A program made the position numbers and the translations under genes. The notes beneath the pieces are model-generated. The model did no database searches, was not told where the DNA came from, and worked only from the letters and a program-made list of their open reading frames with translations. Shown one piece after another: positions 42,407 through 51,918 of a stretch of 64,000 nt of DNA. Within the stretch, counting starts at the first letter, position 1. The number at the start of each line of letters is the position of its first letter. The DNA is from Arthrobacter sp. SLBN-112 (GTDB lineage: Bacteria; Actinomycetota; Actinomycetes; Actinomycetales; Micrococcaceae), in the NCBI RefSeq assembly GCF_006715225.1, contig NZ_VFMU01000001.1:496001-560000 (forward strand), written 5' to 3'.

Positions 42407-42426
42407 CGGGGGGCCACCCGGCCCCG
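42407..42426 (+). terminator. Weak hairpin after the orphan nuclease gene
   Basis: A short G-rich arm and GGCCCCG pair imperfectly, 8 bp after the stop. Low confidence. Nothing else was recognised between 42400 and 42544. Confidence 0.3.
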
Positions 42427-42544
42427 TACCCACCAGCGCCAAAGCCTTCATCTCCTCGGGACATAAGTGGCCGTTGGATGTATCCGCCGTGCCAGTTCAG
42501 TTGAAATTGGCAACTTGGAATTCGACTCCACCTCGCAGCCCGGC

Positions 42545-44572
42545 TCAAACCTCCGCCACCGGCGCCGCGAATTGGGCCTCGTACAGCCGCGCGTAAGCGC
42601 CACCGGCGGCCAGCAGTGAACCGTGCGTCCCCTGCTCCACGATCTGGCCGTTCTCCATCACCAGGATGAGGTCGGCGTCGCGGATCGTGGACAGCCGGTG
42701 CGCAATGACGAATGACGTCCGGTCGGACCGCAAAGCACTCATGGCCTTCTGCACCAGCACCTCGGTCCGGGTGTCCACCGAAGACGTCGCCTCGTCAAGG
42801 ATCAAAACAGAGGGCCGGGCCAGGAACGCCCGGGCAATGGTCAGCAGCTGCTTCTCACCAGCGGACACGTTGGCGCCCTCGTCGTCCAGCACCGTGTCGT
42901 ACCCCTCGGGCAAGGACTTCACGAACCGGTCCACATAGGTAGCCGTTGCCGCCTCCAGAATCTCGTCCGAAGAAGCAGTAGGCCGCCCGTACGCGATGTT
43001 GTCCCGGATGGTCCCGCCGAACAGCCACGTATCCTGCAGCACCATCCCCATCCGTGAGCGCAGGTCGTTCCGGGTCATGGTGGTGATGTCCACGCCATCC
43101 AAAGTGATCCGCCCGGCATCCAGCTCATAGAACCGCATCATCAGGTTCACCAGCGTGGTCTTGCCCGCCCCCGTCGGCCCAACAATCGCCACAGTCTGCC
43201 CCGGCTCCGCCACCAGCGACAACCCACTAATCAGGGGCTTGTCCGGTGAATAAGAGAACGACACATCCTCAAACACCAGCCGCCCCCGCGCCGCACCGTC
43301 CGGGCTCTGCAGGGAGGCCCCCACAGGATCCGCCGACTGCTCCTCCGTGTCCAGCAGCTCGAACACCCGCTCGGCGGACGCCACGCCGGACTGCAGCAGG
43401 TTGGCCATGGACCCCAGCTGCGCCAGTGGCTGGGTGAACTGCCGCGAGTACTGGATGAATGCCTGCACGTCGCCCAGCTGCATCGCCCCGGACGCCACCT
43501 GCAGGCCGCCCACCACGGCAATCCCCACGTACACCAGGTTCCCGATGAACGTCATCGCGGGCATGATCAGCCCGGAAATAAACTGCGCGCCGAAGCTCGC
43601 CTCATACAGCTCAACGTTCTTCTGCCGGAACCGCTCCCCCACCTCGCGCTGCCGGCCGAACACCTTCACCAGCGCATGCCCCGTGTAGGTCTCCTCGATC
43701 TGCCCGTTCAGCTCGCCCGTGTTCTTCCACTGCTGCACGAACAGCTTCTGCGAGCGCTTGGCAATCAGCGCAGTGATGCCCAGCGTCAGCGGAATGGTCA
43801 CCAGCGCTATCAGCGCCAGCGTGGGCGACAGGATGAACATCATCACCAGCACGCCCAGCACCGTCAGCACCGACGTCACCGCCTGGCTGATGGACTGCTG
43901 CAGGCTCTGCGAAATGTTGTCCACATCGTTGGTGACTCGGCTGAGCAGCTCGCCGCGCTGGATCGAGTCGAAATACCGCAGCGGCAGCCGATTGATCTTC
44001 GCCTCAATCTTCTCGCGCAGCCCGAACACGGTCCGCTGCACCACGCCGTTCAGCACATACGCCGTCCCCCACATGAACGCCGACCCGAGCACATACAGCA
44101 CCAGCGCCCACGTCAGCACGCTGGCCAACGCGCCGAAATCGATCCCCGTCCCTGGCGTCAGCGTCATGGCGCTGAGCATGTCCGCGTTCTGGTTCTCCCC
44201 CGCCGCCCGCAGCTGCGCGATCAGCTGCGCCTGCGTCACGCCCGGCGGCAGCTGCTTGGACACCGCCCCGGCGAAAATCAGGTTGGTGCCCTCGCCCAGC
44301 AGCCGCGGCCCGATCACCTGCAGCACCACGCCCGCCACGGCCATGAACAGCACCAGGATCAGCCACGCACGCTCCGGCCGCAGCGTGGCCAGCAGCCGCT
44401 TGGCCGAGCCTTTGAAGTTCATCGCCTTCTCGGCCGGGACATTCATCCCGGCAAACGGGCCGCCCCTTCCCGGTCCACCGGCCGGGCGGGGAATGCGTAC
44501 GACGTCGGCACTTGCAGTTTTGGACGCAGGCCCGGCCTTGGTGCCGGCCTCGCGCGTGGGTTCCGGGCTCAT
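42545..44572 (-). CDS. ABC exporter half-transporter with consensus ATP site residues
   Basis: 675 residues. After a disordered N-terminus of about 60 residues there are six membrane helices (about 70-380), then an ATPase domain. Walker A is GPTGAGKTTL, Walker B ends ILDEATSSVDT with the catalytic Glu, and the H-loop is VIAHRLSTIRDAD. The signature is degenerate, VSAGEKQ instead of LSGGQ. Its partner gene, overlapping by 4 bp, shows the complementary defects, so the two form an asymmetric heterodimer like TM287/288 or BmrCD. The exported substrate is unknown. Confidence 0.9.
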   Translation of the reverse strand: MSPEPTREAGTKAGPASKTASADVVRIPRPAGGPGRGGPFAGMNVPAEKAMNFKGSAKRLLATLRPERAWLILVLFMAVAGVVLQVIGPRLLGEGTNLIFAGAVSKQLPPGVTQAQLIAQLRAAGENQNADMLSAMTLTPGTGIDFGALASVLTWALVLYVLGSAFMWGTAYVLNGVVQRTVFGLREKIEAKINRLPLRYFDSIQRGELLSRVTNDVDNISQSLQQSISQAVTSVLTVLGVLVMMFILSPTLALIALVTIPLTLGITALIAKRSQKLFVQQWKNTGELNGQIEETYTGHALVKVFGRQREVGERFRQKNVELYEASFGAQFISGLIMPAMTFIGNLVYVGIAVVGGLQVASGAMQLGDVQAFIQYSRQFTQPLAQLGSMANLLQSGVASAERVFELLDTEEQSADPVGASLQSPDGAARGRLVFEDVSFSYSPDKPLISGLSLVAEPGQTVAIVGPTGAGKTTLVNLMMRFYELDAGRITLDGVDITTMTRNDLRSRMGMVLQDTWLFGGTIRDNIAYGRPTASSDEILEAATATYVDRFVKSLPEGYDTVLDDEGANVSAGEKQLLTIARAFLARPSVLILDEATSSVDTRTEVLVQKAMSALRSDRTSFVIAHRLSTIRDADLILVMENGQIVEQGTHGSLLAAGGAYARLYEAQFAAPVAEV

Positions 44573-46347
44573 ACCGTCTCCTCCGCTGCCAGCTGGGACG
44601 AGACAATCTCGCGGTACGTCTCGGACGTCTCCAGCAACTCATGGTGCGTTCCGTGCGCAACGATCCTGCCGTCGTCGAGCACTAAGATCCGGTCCGCATC
44701 CACGATGCTGGACACGCGCTGGGCGATGATCACCAGCGTGGCGCCGGCGGTGCTGCGCTTCAGGGCCTGGCGCAGCCTGGCGTCGGTGCCCGTGTCCAGG
44801 GACGAGAACGAATCGTCAAAAATGTAGAGCTCGGGCCGCTTCACCAGGGCCCGTGCGATGGCCAGCCGCTGCCGTTGCCCGCCGGAAACGTTGGTGCCGC
44901 CCTGCGAGATGGCCGCGTCCAGCCCTTCCTCCATCTGCTCCACGAAGTCGCGGGCCTGGGCGATCTCCAGCGCCGTCCACAACTCGTCCTCGGTGGCGTC
45001 CGGGTTGCCGTACAGCAGGTTGCTGCGCACGGTGCCGGAGAACAGGTAGGGCCGCTGCGGCACCAGGCCGATGTGCCCCCACAGCAGGTCCGGGTCCAGC
45101 TCGCGGATGTCCACGCCGTCGATCAGCACCGCCCCGGAGGTGACGTCGAAAAGCCGCGGCATCAGGTTCACCAGGGTGGTCTTGCCGGACCCGGTGCTGC
45201 CGATGATCGCCGTCGTCTGTCCTGCCTTGGCGGTGAAGCTGATCCCGGAAAGGACCGGCTGGTCGGCACCAGGGTAGGCGAATCCGACGTCGCGCATTTC
45301 CAGCTCGCCGCGCCGCTGCCTGCCTGCCATGGCCGCGCTGGTGACCGGCTTCTCGGGCGGCCGCACGCTGGACTCGGTGCCCAGCACCTCGCCGATCCGG
45401 TCCGCGGACACCGAGGCGCGCGGGATCATGACCGCCATGAAGGTGGCCATCATGACGGACATCAGGATCTGCATCAGGTAGCTCAGGAACGCGATCAGGG
45501 TGCCCACCTGCATGGACCCGTCCTCGATCCGGAACGACCCGAACCAGATCACCGCCACGCTGGAGACGTTCAGGACCAGCATGACCACCGGGAACATGAG
45601 GGCCATCAGGCGGCCGGCGCGCAGGGCAACGTCCGTGACGTCGGTGTTGGCGCGGGCGAAGCGGGCCGTTTCCATGTCCTCGCGCACGAATGCCCGCACC
45701 ACGCGGATGCCGGTGAGCTGCTCGCGCAGGACGCGGTTCACGGTGTCGATCCGGGCCTGCATCTTGCGGAACAGCGGCACCATGCGCGTGACGATCAGGC
45801 CGACGGCGATCAGCAGCACCGGGACGCACACGGCAATGAGCCAGGACAACTGGGCGTCCTGCCGGATGGCCATGATCACCCCGCCGATGCTGAGCATGGG
45901 CGCGGCGACCATGAGTGTGGCGGACATCAGCACCAGCTGCTGGACCTGCTGGACGTCATTGGTGGACCTGGTGATCAGGCTGGGAGCGCCGAAGCGGGTG
46001 ACTTCCTGCTCGGAGAACTGGCCCACGCGTTCGAAGATGTCGCCGCGCAGGTCCCGGCCCAGCCCCATGGCGGCCTTGGCGCCGAAGTACACGGCGATGA
46101 CGGCGCAGACGATCTGGGCCAGCGTGATGAGCAGCATGAAACTGCCCGTGGACATGATGTAACCGGTATCGCCCCTGGCCACACCCTGGTCAATGATGTC
46201 CGCGTTCAGCGTGGGCAGGTACAGCGACGCGATGGACTGCGCCAGCTGGAAAACCACGACGGCGGCGAGCAGCGGCCGGTGCGGCCGCAGGTATTCGACG
46301 AGCAACTTCCAGAGCAAGGCCGGGCTCCAACCTGACGGAGTGTCCAC
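44569..46347 (-). CDS. ABC exporter half-transporter with degenerate ATP site
   Basis: 592 residues, six membrane helices then an ATPase domain. Walker A (GSTGSGKTTL) and the signature (VSGGQRQ) are normal. Walker B reads YIFDDSFSSLDT, with Asp where the catalytic Glu belongs, and the H-loop reads IIAQRVSSI, with Gln for His. It therefore contributes the non-hydrolysing site of the heterodimer. It is the first gene of the pair. 46348-46533 upstream holds its likely promoter and no gene. Confidence 0.9.
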   Translation of the reverse strand: MDTPSGWSPALLWKLLVEYLRPHRPLLAAVVVFQLAQSIASLYLPTLNADIIDQGVARGDTGYIMSTGSFMLLITLAQIVCAVIAVYFGAKAAMGLGRDLRGDIFERVGQFSEQEVTRFGAPSLITRSTNDVQQVQQLVLMSATLMVAAPMLSIGGVIMAIRQDAQLSWLIAVCVPVLLIAVGLIVTRMVPLFRKMQARIDTVNRVLREQLTGIRVVRAFVREDMETARFARANTDVTDVALRAGRLMALMFPVVMLVLNVSSVAVIWFGSFRIEDGSMQVGTLIAFLSYLMQILMSVMMATFMAVMIPRASVSADRIGEVLGTESSVRPPEKPVTSAAMAGRQRRGELEMRDVGFAYPGADQPVLSGISFTAKAGQTTAIIGSTGSGKTTLVNLMPRLFDVTSGAVLIDGVDIRELDPDLLWGHIGLVPQRPYLFSGTVRSNLLYGNPDATEDELWTALEIAQARDFVEQMEEGLDAAISQGGTNVSGGQRQRLAIARALVKRPELYIFDDSFSSLDTGTDARLRQALKRSTAGATLVIIAQRVSSIVDADRILVLDDGRIVAHGTHHELLETSETYREIVSSQLAAEETV

Positions 46348-46533
46348 AAACGTGTGGTGCGAAGGTCAGTGTACGTCCGGAAACTGCGAACGATCACTGC
46401 TTCTGGAGGGAAATTGGGACGGTTCACGGAAGGCGTAGTTATGATGCCTGCAGCGCCCGTTTGCAGGCAAGTCTGCCCTTCAGTGACTGCCGGAATGCAC
46501 ATATCGCGCGTTCTCTCCGGCCGGCTCGCCCAG

Positions 46534-48132
46534 CTAGTTCAGTTCGAGCACGTGCAGGCCCAGCCATAGCACCAGCGTGTCCTCAGGCTGGTCCAGATCC
46601 ACGCCGAAGAGGTCGCGCAGGCGCTTGAGGCGGTACCGGAGTGTGTTCTGGTGCAGGGACAAGGCTGCCGCCGTCCTTGCGGAATCGCGGGAGCAGTCGA
46701 GGTATGTCCGCAGCGTCAGGGCATATCCGGTGCCGAAATCGGCGTCGTACTGTCTGATTTTCCGTGCGGCAGCGGACAGAAGGTGCGGTGCCGCACGGAA
46801 CGTCGCGGCCAGCTCCAGGAGGGTGAGGCGGCTGCGGACCTCCCCGGCGCTGGCGTACGTTCCCCGCGACCCATCCGAGGAGAGCATGAGCAGGACAAGG
46901 TCAGCGTCGTGCCGTGAACGGCTGATGTCTGAGACGGTGTCGACGGCGGGACCTGCCGCGGCCCGCAGCTCAACCCCGAGCGAGGCTCTCGCCCGATCGT
47001 TGAGCCGCCGGACAAGGGTTGCGATTGAGCCCAGGGATGACGTGGCTGCCGCCGGGAAGATTGCATAGATGGTGGGGCCGACCTGAACGCACTGGGCACC
47101 CTGGCCGTGGGCTTCGCACTGCGTGGTCACCAGGTCCACAACGCGGACCAGTGTGGTCTCGGCTGCCTGGCCAACCTCCGGCTGGAAAGCGACGACGGCG
47201 AAGGGGCCGGAGTGCCGCAGCCCCAGCTGTTCTGCCACCAGGATGGCGTCGTCACCTCCTTCGAGCAGCCTGCGGAGGAGTTCCGCCCGCTGCTGGCGTG
47301 CTAGATCATGGCTGTTGCGGGCGCGGAGCATGTGGAGCGCTGCGATATCCGCGGCGCGCTCCAAGGCCTGTTCGGCATCTCCGTCCAGATCTCCATGCAC
47401 ATCAACAACCCAGATTGACCCCAACGGCTCCTTACCTGCCCGGACCGCTATCGCCATCCTGTCCATGGCGGGCCGGACGCCTTCGATCCGGACTGCCCCG
47501 GAGGAACGGAACACCGACGCGTACTGGCCCGCGTTCTCGGGCAGGTACGGAACCTGCCGGCCAAGGATTCCCCGGCGCCGGTCCTCATCGATGGGCTGGT
47601 CCTCAAGCGTGGAGTACGCCAGCACCTGTTCCTGCAGGTTCTCGATGGTGGTTGCCCCGCCCACCATCGCCGCGATGGCATTTGCCAGCGCGAAAAGGTC
47701 CCCCACTCCCAGCGGTTGGATGGGGTTGCCGGCATCTGCCGAGGCGTTGAGGGCAGAATCCAGCAGCGCATTCAGGTGGCGCCAGCCCACTTCGTCGTCC
47801 ACCACCAGGAGGGCAATCCCGGCATGGTCCGCCACCTCTGCAAGGGGTTCGATGTCCTGGCGGAGTTTCTTGAGCACCACGGCCGCAAAGCCGGCCTCCG
47901 CCGCATCCCGGATCACGCCGGCAGTGCCCGGGTCCGCGGGGTGCCGCCCGATCCCGAGCAAAATACCTCCCCGCAGCCCTTCAAGCGGGATGAACGGGTC
48001 ATAGAGCGACGGACTCACCAGAGACAACCTGGGCGGCACCGCCCTTGAAAGCAGGACCAGTCCCGTGTTCTCAAGCAACCGCAGCAGGTCGGCCAGGTGG
48101 ATGCCGTCGTTGAGGTGAGTGGTCTCGCTCAT
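46534..48132 (-). CDS. PucR family transcriptional regulator
   Basis: 532 residues from ATG 48132 (GGAAGG upstream); the frame stays open further but into the divergent promoter. The N-terminal 250 residues carry a PucR-type sensory domain. The C-terminus ends with the PucR HTH (AALSLHQNTLRYRLKRLRDL, then FGVDLDQPEDTLVLWLGLHV). PucR proteins usually control purine or amino acid catabolic genes lying next to them. It is divergent from the racemase/hydrolase operon starting at 48237 and is its probable regulator. Confidence 0.88.
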   Translation of the reverse strand: MSETTHLNDGIHLADLLRLLENTGLVLLSRAVPPRLSLVSPSLYDPFIPLEGLRGGILLGIGRHPADPGTAGVIRDAAEAGFAAVVLKKLRQDIEPLAEVADHAGIALLVVDDEVGWRHLNALLDSALNASADAGNPIQPLGVGDLFALANAIAAMVGGATTIENLQEQVLAYSTLEDQPIDEDRRRGILGRQVPYLPENAGQYASVFRSSGAVRIEGVRPAMDRMAIAVRAGKEPLGSIWVVDVHGDLDGDAEQALERAADIAALHMLRARNSHDLARQQRAELLRRLLEGGDDAILVAEQLGLRHSGPFAVVAFQPEVGQAAETTLVRVVDLVTTQCEAHGQGAQCVQVGPTIYAIFPAAATSSLGSIATLVRRLNDRARASLGVELRAAAGPAVDTVSDISRSRHDADLVLLMLSSDGSRGTYASAGEVRSRLTLLELAATFRAAPHLLSAAARKIRQYDADFGTGYALTLRTYLDCSRDSARTAAALSLHQNTLRYRLKRLRDLFGVDLDQPEDTLVLWLGLHVLELN

Positions 48133-48236
48133 GACGCCAAAGCCTTCCACCTCTAGTGCTGGAACACAACAAAGTGCGCCAAGCTTCGTTGGAGACACCG
48201 AAGCTGTAGCCAGCCGGCACAGCAGATAGTTGACGC

Positions 48237-49103
48237 ATGTCACTTACTCTTGATGCCGGCCCGGGCGCCGTCCAGGCCGCAGAATCAGCAACCGCAGCAG
48301 CATCCAGGGCCGGTGTCCTGGTGGTGGATGAACACGACCGCGACCGGCTCCGCGACGTGGAGGCACTGCTCATTGCCATCTGGGGCATGTCCCCGCACGG
48401 AGCACCCATCCCCTTCGACCTCTTGCGCAGCATTTCCCACGCCGGCTGCAATGTATCCGCCGCCTACAACCAGTCAGGGCAACTGTGCGGAGCAGCGGTG
48501 GGCATCGTCTCCCCCGGCGGGCGGTCCACCTACTCGCTGATTGCCGGCGTGCTTCCCGGCACCGGCGACAAGGGCGTTGGTTTCGCCCTCAAACAACACC
48601 AGCGGGCCTGGTCCCTGGCCCGCGGCATCGACACCATGACCTGGACCTTTGACCCGCTGGTCAGCCGGAATGCCCGCTTCAACCTCACCAAGCTTGGAGC
48701 GTACGCATCAGAGTATGCCCGCAACTTCTACGGCGAGATGCAGGATGACATCAACGCCAACGACGAAAGCGACCGCCTCGTAGCGGTATGGCCCCTGACC
48801 TCGCAACGGACCCTGGACGCGGGGCTCGGGATCCAGGCGGAAATCGAACTCCCGCCTGCCCACCTGGCCGGCGTTCTCGAATACGGTCCCGACTCGCTGC
48901 CTGTCCTCCTGGAATCGGGTGGAGCCCTGTGGTGCCGCGCTCCGGGAGACATCGTGGCACTCCGCAGCTCGGACCCCGGCGCCGCTGCCCAGTGGCGCGT
49001 ACTCCTCCGGGAGATCTTCGAAGCCGCTTTCGCCTCCGGCCGCCAGGCATCCGGCGTCACACGCGGCGGCTGGTACCGGCTGACCGCCCCAGACCAGGCC
49101 TAA
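48237..49103 (+). CDS. GNAT superfamily acyltransferase (COG3375-like)
   Basis: 288 residues. GATAGT at 48225-48230 and exactly 6 nt before ATG 48237 indicate a leaderless start. The N-terminal part (VEALLIAIWGMSPHGAPIPF, then DLLRSISHAGCNVSAAYNQS) and GTGDKGVGFALKQHQRAWSL with the CoA loop resemble the large GNAT proteins of COG3375, which I recall being found next to N-succinylamino acid racemase genes. WTFDPLVSRNARFNLTKLGA follows. In this operon an N-acylation of an amino acid is inferred. The acyl donor is not proven. Confidence 0.82.
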   Translation: MSLTLDAGPGAVQAAESATAAASRAGVLVVDEHDRDRLRDVEALLIAIWGMSPHGAPIPFDLLRSISHAGCNVSAAYNQSGQLCGAAVGIVSPGGRSTYSLIAGVLPGTGDKGVGFALKQHQRAWSLARGIDTMTWTFDPLVSRNARFNLTKLGAYASEYARNFYGEMQDDINANDESDRLVAVWPLTSQRTLDAGLGIQAEIELPPAHLAGVLEYGPDSLPVLLESGGALWCRAPGDIVALRSSDPGAAAQWRVLLREIFEAAFASGRQASGVTRGGWYRLTAPDQA

Positions 49104-49126
49104 CCCCACCCCCAAAAGGAGTACGT

Positions 49127-50068
49127 ATGCGCATCACACCCCGTGCTGTAACCGCCCGCACAGCCGTCCTGGCCGCCGGCGTCGCCCTGGCCACAGGCCT
49201 GGCAGCCTGCTCGGCAGGCACAACACCTGCCGGCAACGCCAACACCTTTTCGGGAGGCGCCGTGGACCCCGCGGCCGCTGCCGCCCTTCCCGATCGCTAC
49301 AAGAGCGCAGGCGTCATCAACGTCGCCTCCGACATTCCCTATCCACCCATGGAGATGTTCGACGATAACCAGCAGCTCACGGGCCTCGACTACGACCTTG
49401 CCCAGGCCCTCGGAGCCAAGCTCGGCGTGCGGCTGGAGCTCCGGACCCAGGCGTTCGACAGCATTATTCCTTCGCTGCAATCGGGCAAGAACGACATCAT
49501 CATGTCCGGGATGAACGATACGTCCAAGCGCCAGGAGACCCTGGATTTCGTGGACTACTTCCACGCAGGCTTCTCGATCCTGGTGCCCGAAGGCAATCCC
49601 GGAAACATCACCGCCGTCCTGGACCTCTGCGACAAGGACGTCGCCGTGCAGAAGGCCACCGTCCAGGCCGAAATCCTCCGGACCTACGAGCAGCAGTGCC
49701 TGGACAAGGGATCCCAACCGATCAGGATTTCCGAACTCCCATTGGAGACTGACGTCCAAACTGCCGTCCGTTCAGGAAAAGCCGCCGCCGACGTCGTCGA
49801 TTCGGCAGCGGCAGCCTACGCCGCCACGACCGCGGGCGGCGGCAGGATCTTCGACCTGGTCAAGGACCCTGCCAACCCGGCCGGATACAACCCGGTCTAC
49901 ACCGGCATCGGCGTGCTCAAGAAGGACGCGGAACTCTCGAAAGCGTTGCTCGCTGCCCTCCAGTCGCTCATCGCCGACGGCACTTACGACCAGATCCTGG
50001 CCAAATACAACCTTTCCGACTACACCGTCAAGGAAACAGGACTGAACCTGGGCGGTACCAAGCCATGA
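49127..50068 (+). CDS. Polar amino acid ABC transporter substrate-binding lipoprotein
   Basis: 313 residues from ATG 49127 (AAAGGAG upstream). The signal ends in the lipobox LAAC, with the Cys near residue 28. The SBP_bac_3 domain starts YKSAGVINVASDIPYPPMEM, followed by GLDYDLAQALGAKLGVRLEL and FDSIIPSLQSGKNDIIMSGM, and ends with IGVLKKDAELSKALLAALQS. This fold binds amino acids, here probably one with an unusual configuration or N-substituent. It overlaps the permease gene by 4 bp. Confidence 0.92.
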   Translation: MRITPRAVTARTAVLAAGVALATGLAACSAGTTPAGNANTFSGGAVDPAAAAALPDRYKSAGVINVASDIPYPPMEMFDDNQQLTGLDYDLAQALGAKLGVRLELRTQAFDSIIPSLQSGKNDIIMSGMNDTSKRQETLDFVDYFHAGFSILVPEGNPGNITAVLDLCDKDVAVQKATVQAEILRTYEQQCLDKGSQPIRISELPLETDVQTAVRSGKAAADVVDSAAAAYAATTAGGGRIFDLVKDPANPAGYNPVYTGIGVLKKDAELSKALLAALQSLIADGTYDQILAKYNLSDYTVKETGLNLGGTKP

Positions 50069-51066
50069 ACCCCGCGGTCACAACCCCCCGCCGGCAAACT
50101 GCTGCCCCCGGAACCGCGCCTGCGACCGGAGGCGGCCAGGACGACGTCGTGGCCGTTCCGCTCCGGCACCCCTGGCGCTGGGTGGGAGCGGCGCTGCTCG
50201 CCTTAACCGCTGCCGCGCTGGCGTCGTCGCTGTGGACCAACCCGAACATCGACCACGGCACCATTGGCACCTTTCTGTTCCATCCCCGGATCCTCGGGGG
50301 CGTGGGCCTGACGATTGTCCTCACCGTTGTATCCATGGTGGTGTCCACGGTCCTGGGCGTGTTCCTCGCAGTGATGCGCCTGTCCAAAAATCCCGTCATG
50401 AACGCCTTCGCCTGGTTCTACGTCTGGGTCTTCCGGGGCACCCCCCTGCTGATCCAAGTGGTCTTTTGGGGTTATCTGGGCCTGCTCTATTCACAAATCT
50501 CGCTGGGCATTCCCTTTACGGACTTCACCGTCTTCTCCATGGACACGAACACCCTGGTCCCCGCCTTCACGGCCGGCCTGCTGGCCATGACCCTGAACCA
50601 GGCCGCCTATTCCGCGGAAATCATCCGCGGCGGAATGCTCTCTGTCGACGCCGGCCAGCACGAAGCAGCCTCTTCCCTGGGAATGTCCCCGGCCTTCACC
50701 CTGTTCCGGGTGGTCCTGCCCCAGGCCATGCGGGTCATCATCCCGCCGATGGGCAATGAGACCATCTCGATGCTCAAAAACACGTCCCTGCTCTCCGTCA
50801 TCGCCGTGCTCGAGCTCTACACCGTGGCCACCCAGATCTCTTCCCAGAACCTGCGCCAGGTGGAACTCCTCATTGTTGTCAGTTGCTGGTACCTCTTCCT
50901 CACCTCCGCATTGTCCGTTCCCCAGTACTACCTGGAACGCCACTACGGCCGCGGCAACGCCCGGCAGCAGGCTCCCACTCCGCTTGCCAGGATCAGGGCC
51001 ATGCTCGGCAAGCAGCCAACCGGCCCGGCAATGGCCCCGAAAGCACCGAAAGGACACCAGTCATGA
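50065..51066 (+). CDS. Polar amino acid ABC transporter permease
   Basis: 333 residues with about six membrane segments. An N-terminal cytoplasmic part of about 45 residues is followed by GVGLTIVLTVVSMVVSTVLG and the EAA loop region EAASSLGMSPAFTLFRVVLP with QAMRVIIPPMGNETISMLKN. This is the HisM/GlnP family pattern. It partners the lipoprotein upstream and ATPase downstream, with ATGA overlaps on both sides. Confidence 0.92.
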   Translation: MNPAVTTPRRQTAAPGTAPATGGGQDDVVAVPLRHPWRWVGAALLALTAAALASSLWTNPNIDHGTIGTFLFHPRILGGVGLTIVLTVVSMVVSTVLGVFLAVMRLSKNPVMNAFAWFYVWVFRGTPLLIQVVFWGYLGLLYSQISLGIPFTDFTVFSMDTNTLVPAFTAGLLAMTLNQAAYSAEIIRGGMLSVDAGQHEAASSLGMSPAFTLFRVVLPQAMRVIIPPMGNETISMLKNTSLLSVIAVLELYTVATQISSQNLRQVELLIVVSCWYLFLTSALSVPQYYLERHYGRGNARQQAPTPLARIRAMLGKQPTGPAMAPKAPKGHQS

Positions 51067-51872
51067 CCGAGGCACTGGCCTCCCCCAGGCATCCTGACCA
51101 ACGCCCCGCCGCGCAGCCGCTCCTCGTGGCCAGCAACGTGCGGAAGCACTACGGCGGCGTCGAGGTCCTCAAAGGCATCTCCCTGACCGTCAACAGCGGG
51201 GAGGTCATGTGCCTCCTTGGCCCCTCCGGGTCAGGCAAGTCCACCTTCCTCCGGTGCATCAACCACCTGGAAAGGATCGACGGCGGCCGGATCTCCGTTG
51301 GCGGTGACCTGATCGGGTACTCGCAGCGCCGGGACAGGATCTTCGAGATGAGCCCCCGCGAGGTTGCCAGGCAGCGCCGCGGCATCGGCATGGTGTTCCA
51401 GCGCTTCAACCTCTTCCCCCACATGAGTGCCCTTGAGAACATCTGGGCCGCCCCGGTGGGAGTCAAAAGGGTCCCCAAGACGGAGGCCGTGAGGCGCGGG
51501 ATGGAACTGCTGGACAGGGTGGGGCTGGCCCACCTGGCCAACGCCTATCCCGCACAGCTTTCGGGCGGGCAGCAGCAGCGCGTCGCCATCGCCCGCGCGC
51601 TGGCCATGGATCCCCAGCTGCTCCTGTTCGACGAGCCAACCAGCGCCCTTGACCCCGAGCTGGTGGGAGACGTCCTGGACGTCATGCGCACCCTGGCAGC
51701 GGACGGCATGACCATGATCGTTGTCACCCACGAGATCGGCTTCGCGCGCGGGGCCGGCGACAGCGTGGTGTTCATGGACGGCGGCGTGGTGGTGGAGTCC
51801 GGTGCCCCCGAAGACGTGCTGGACAACCCGCAAAACCCCCGGACCATCTCCTTCCTCGAAAGCGTGATGTAG
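51063..51872 (+). CDS. Polar amino acid ABC transporter ATP-binding protein
   Basis: 269 residues from ATG 51063. Walker A is GPSGSGKSTFLR, the Q-loop lies in GMVFQRFNLFPHMS, the signature is LSGGQQQRVAIARALAMDPQ, Walker B is LLLFDEPTSALDP and the H-loop MTMIVVTHEIGFA. This is a complete GlnQ/HisP-type ATPase. It powers the importer formed with the two upstream gene products. Confidence 0.95.
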   Translation: MTEALASPRHPDQRPAAQPLLVASNVRKHYGGVEVLKGISLTVNSGEVMCLLGPSGSGKSTFLRCINHLERIDGGRISVGGDLIGYSQRRDRIFEMSPREVARQRRGIGMVFQRFNLFPHMSALENIWAAPVGVKRVPKTEAVRRGMELLDRVGLAHLANAYPAQLSGGQQQRVAIARALAMDPQLLLFDEPTSALDPELVGDVLDVMRTLAADGMTMIVVTHEIGFARGAGDSVVFMDGGVVVESGAPEDVLDNPQNPRTISFLESVM

Positions 51873-51918
51873 TCCCGCTTCGTCCCTCCCCTCCGCACCG
51901 TCCTCCCCCTCCTGAATT

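Noticed and set aside
44875..46335. A 486-codon open frame antisense to the ABC exporter gene
   Set aside because: His/Asp/Gln-rich translation with no fold; the minus-strand frame carries all ABC motifs.
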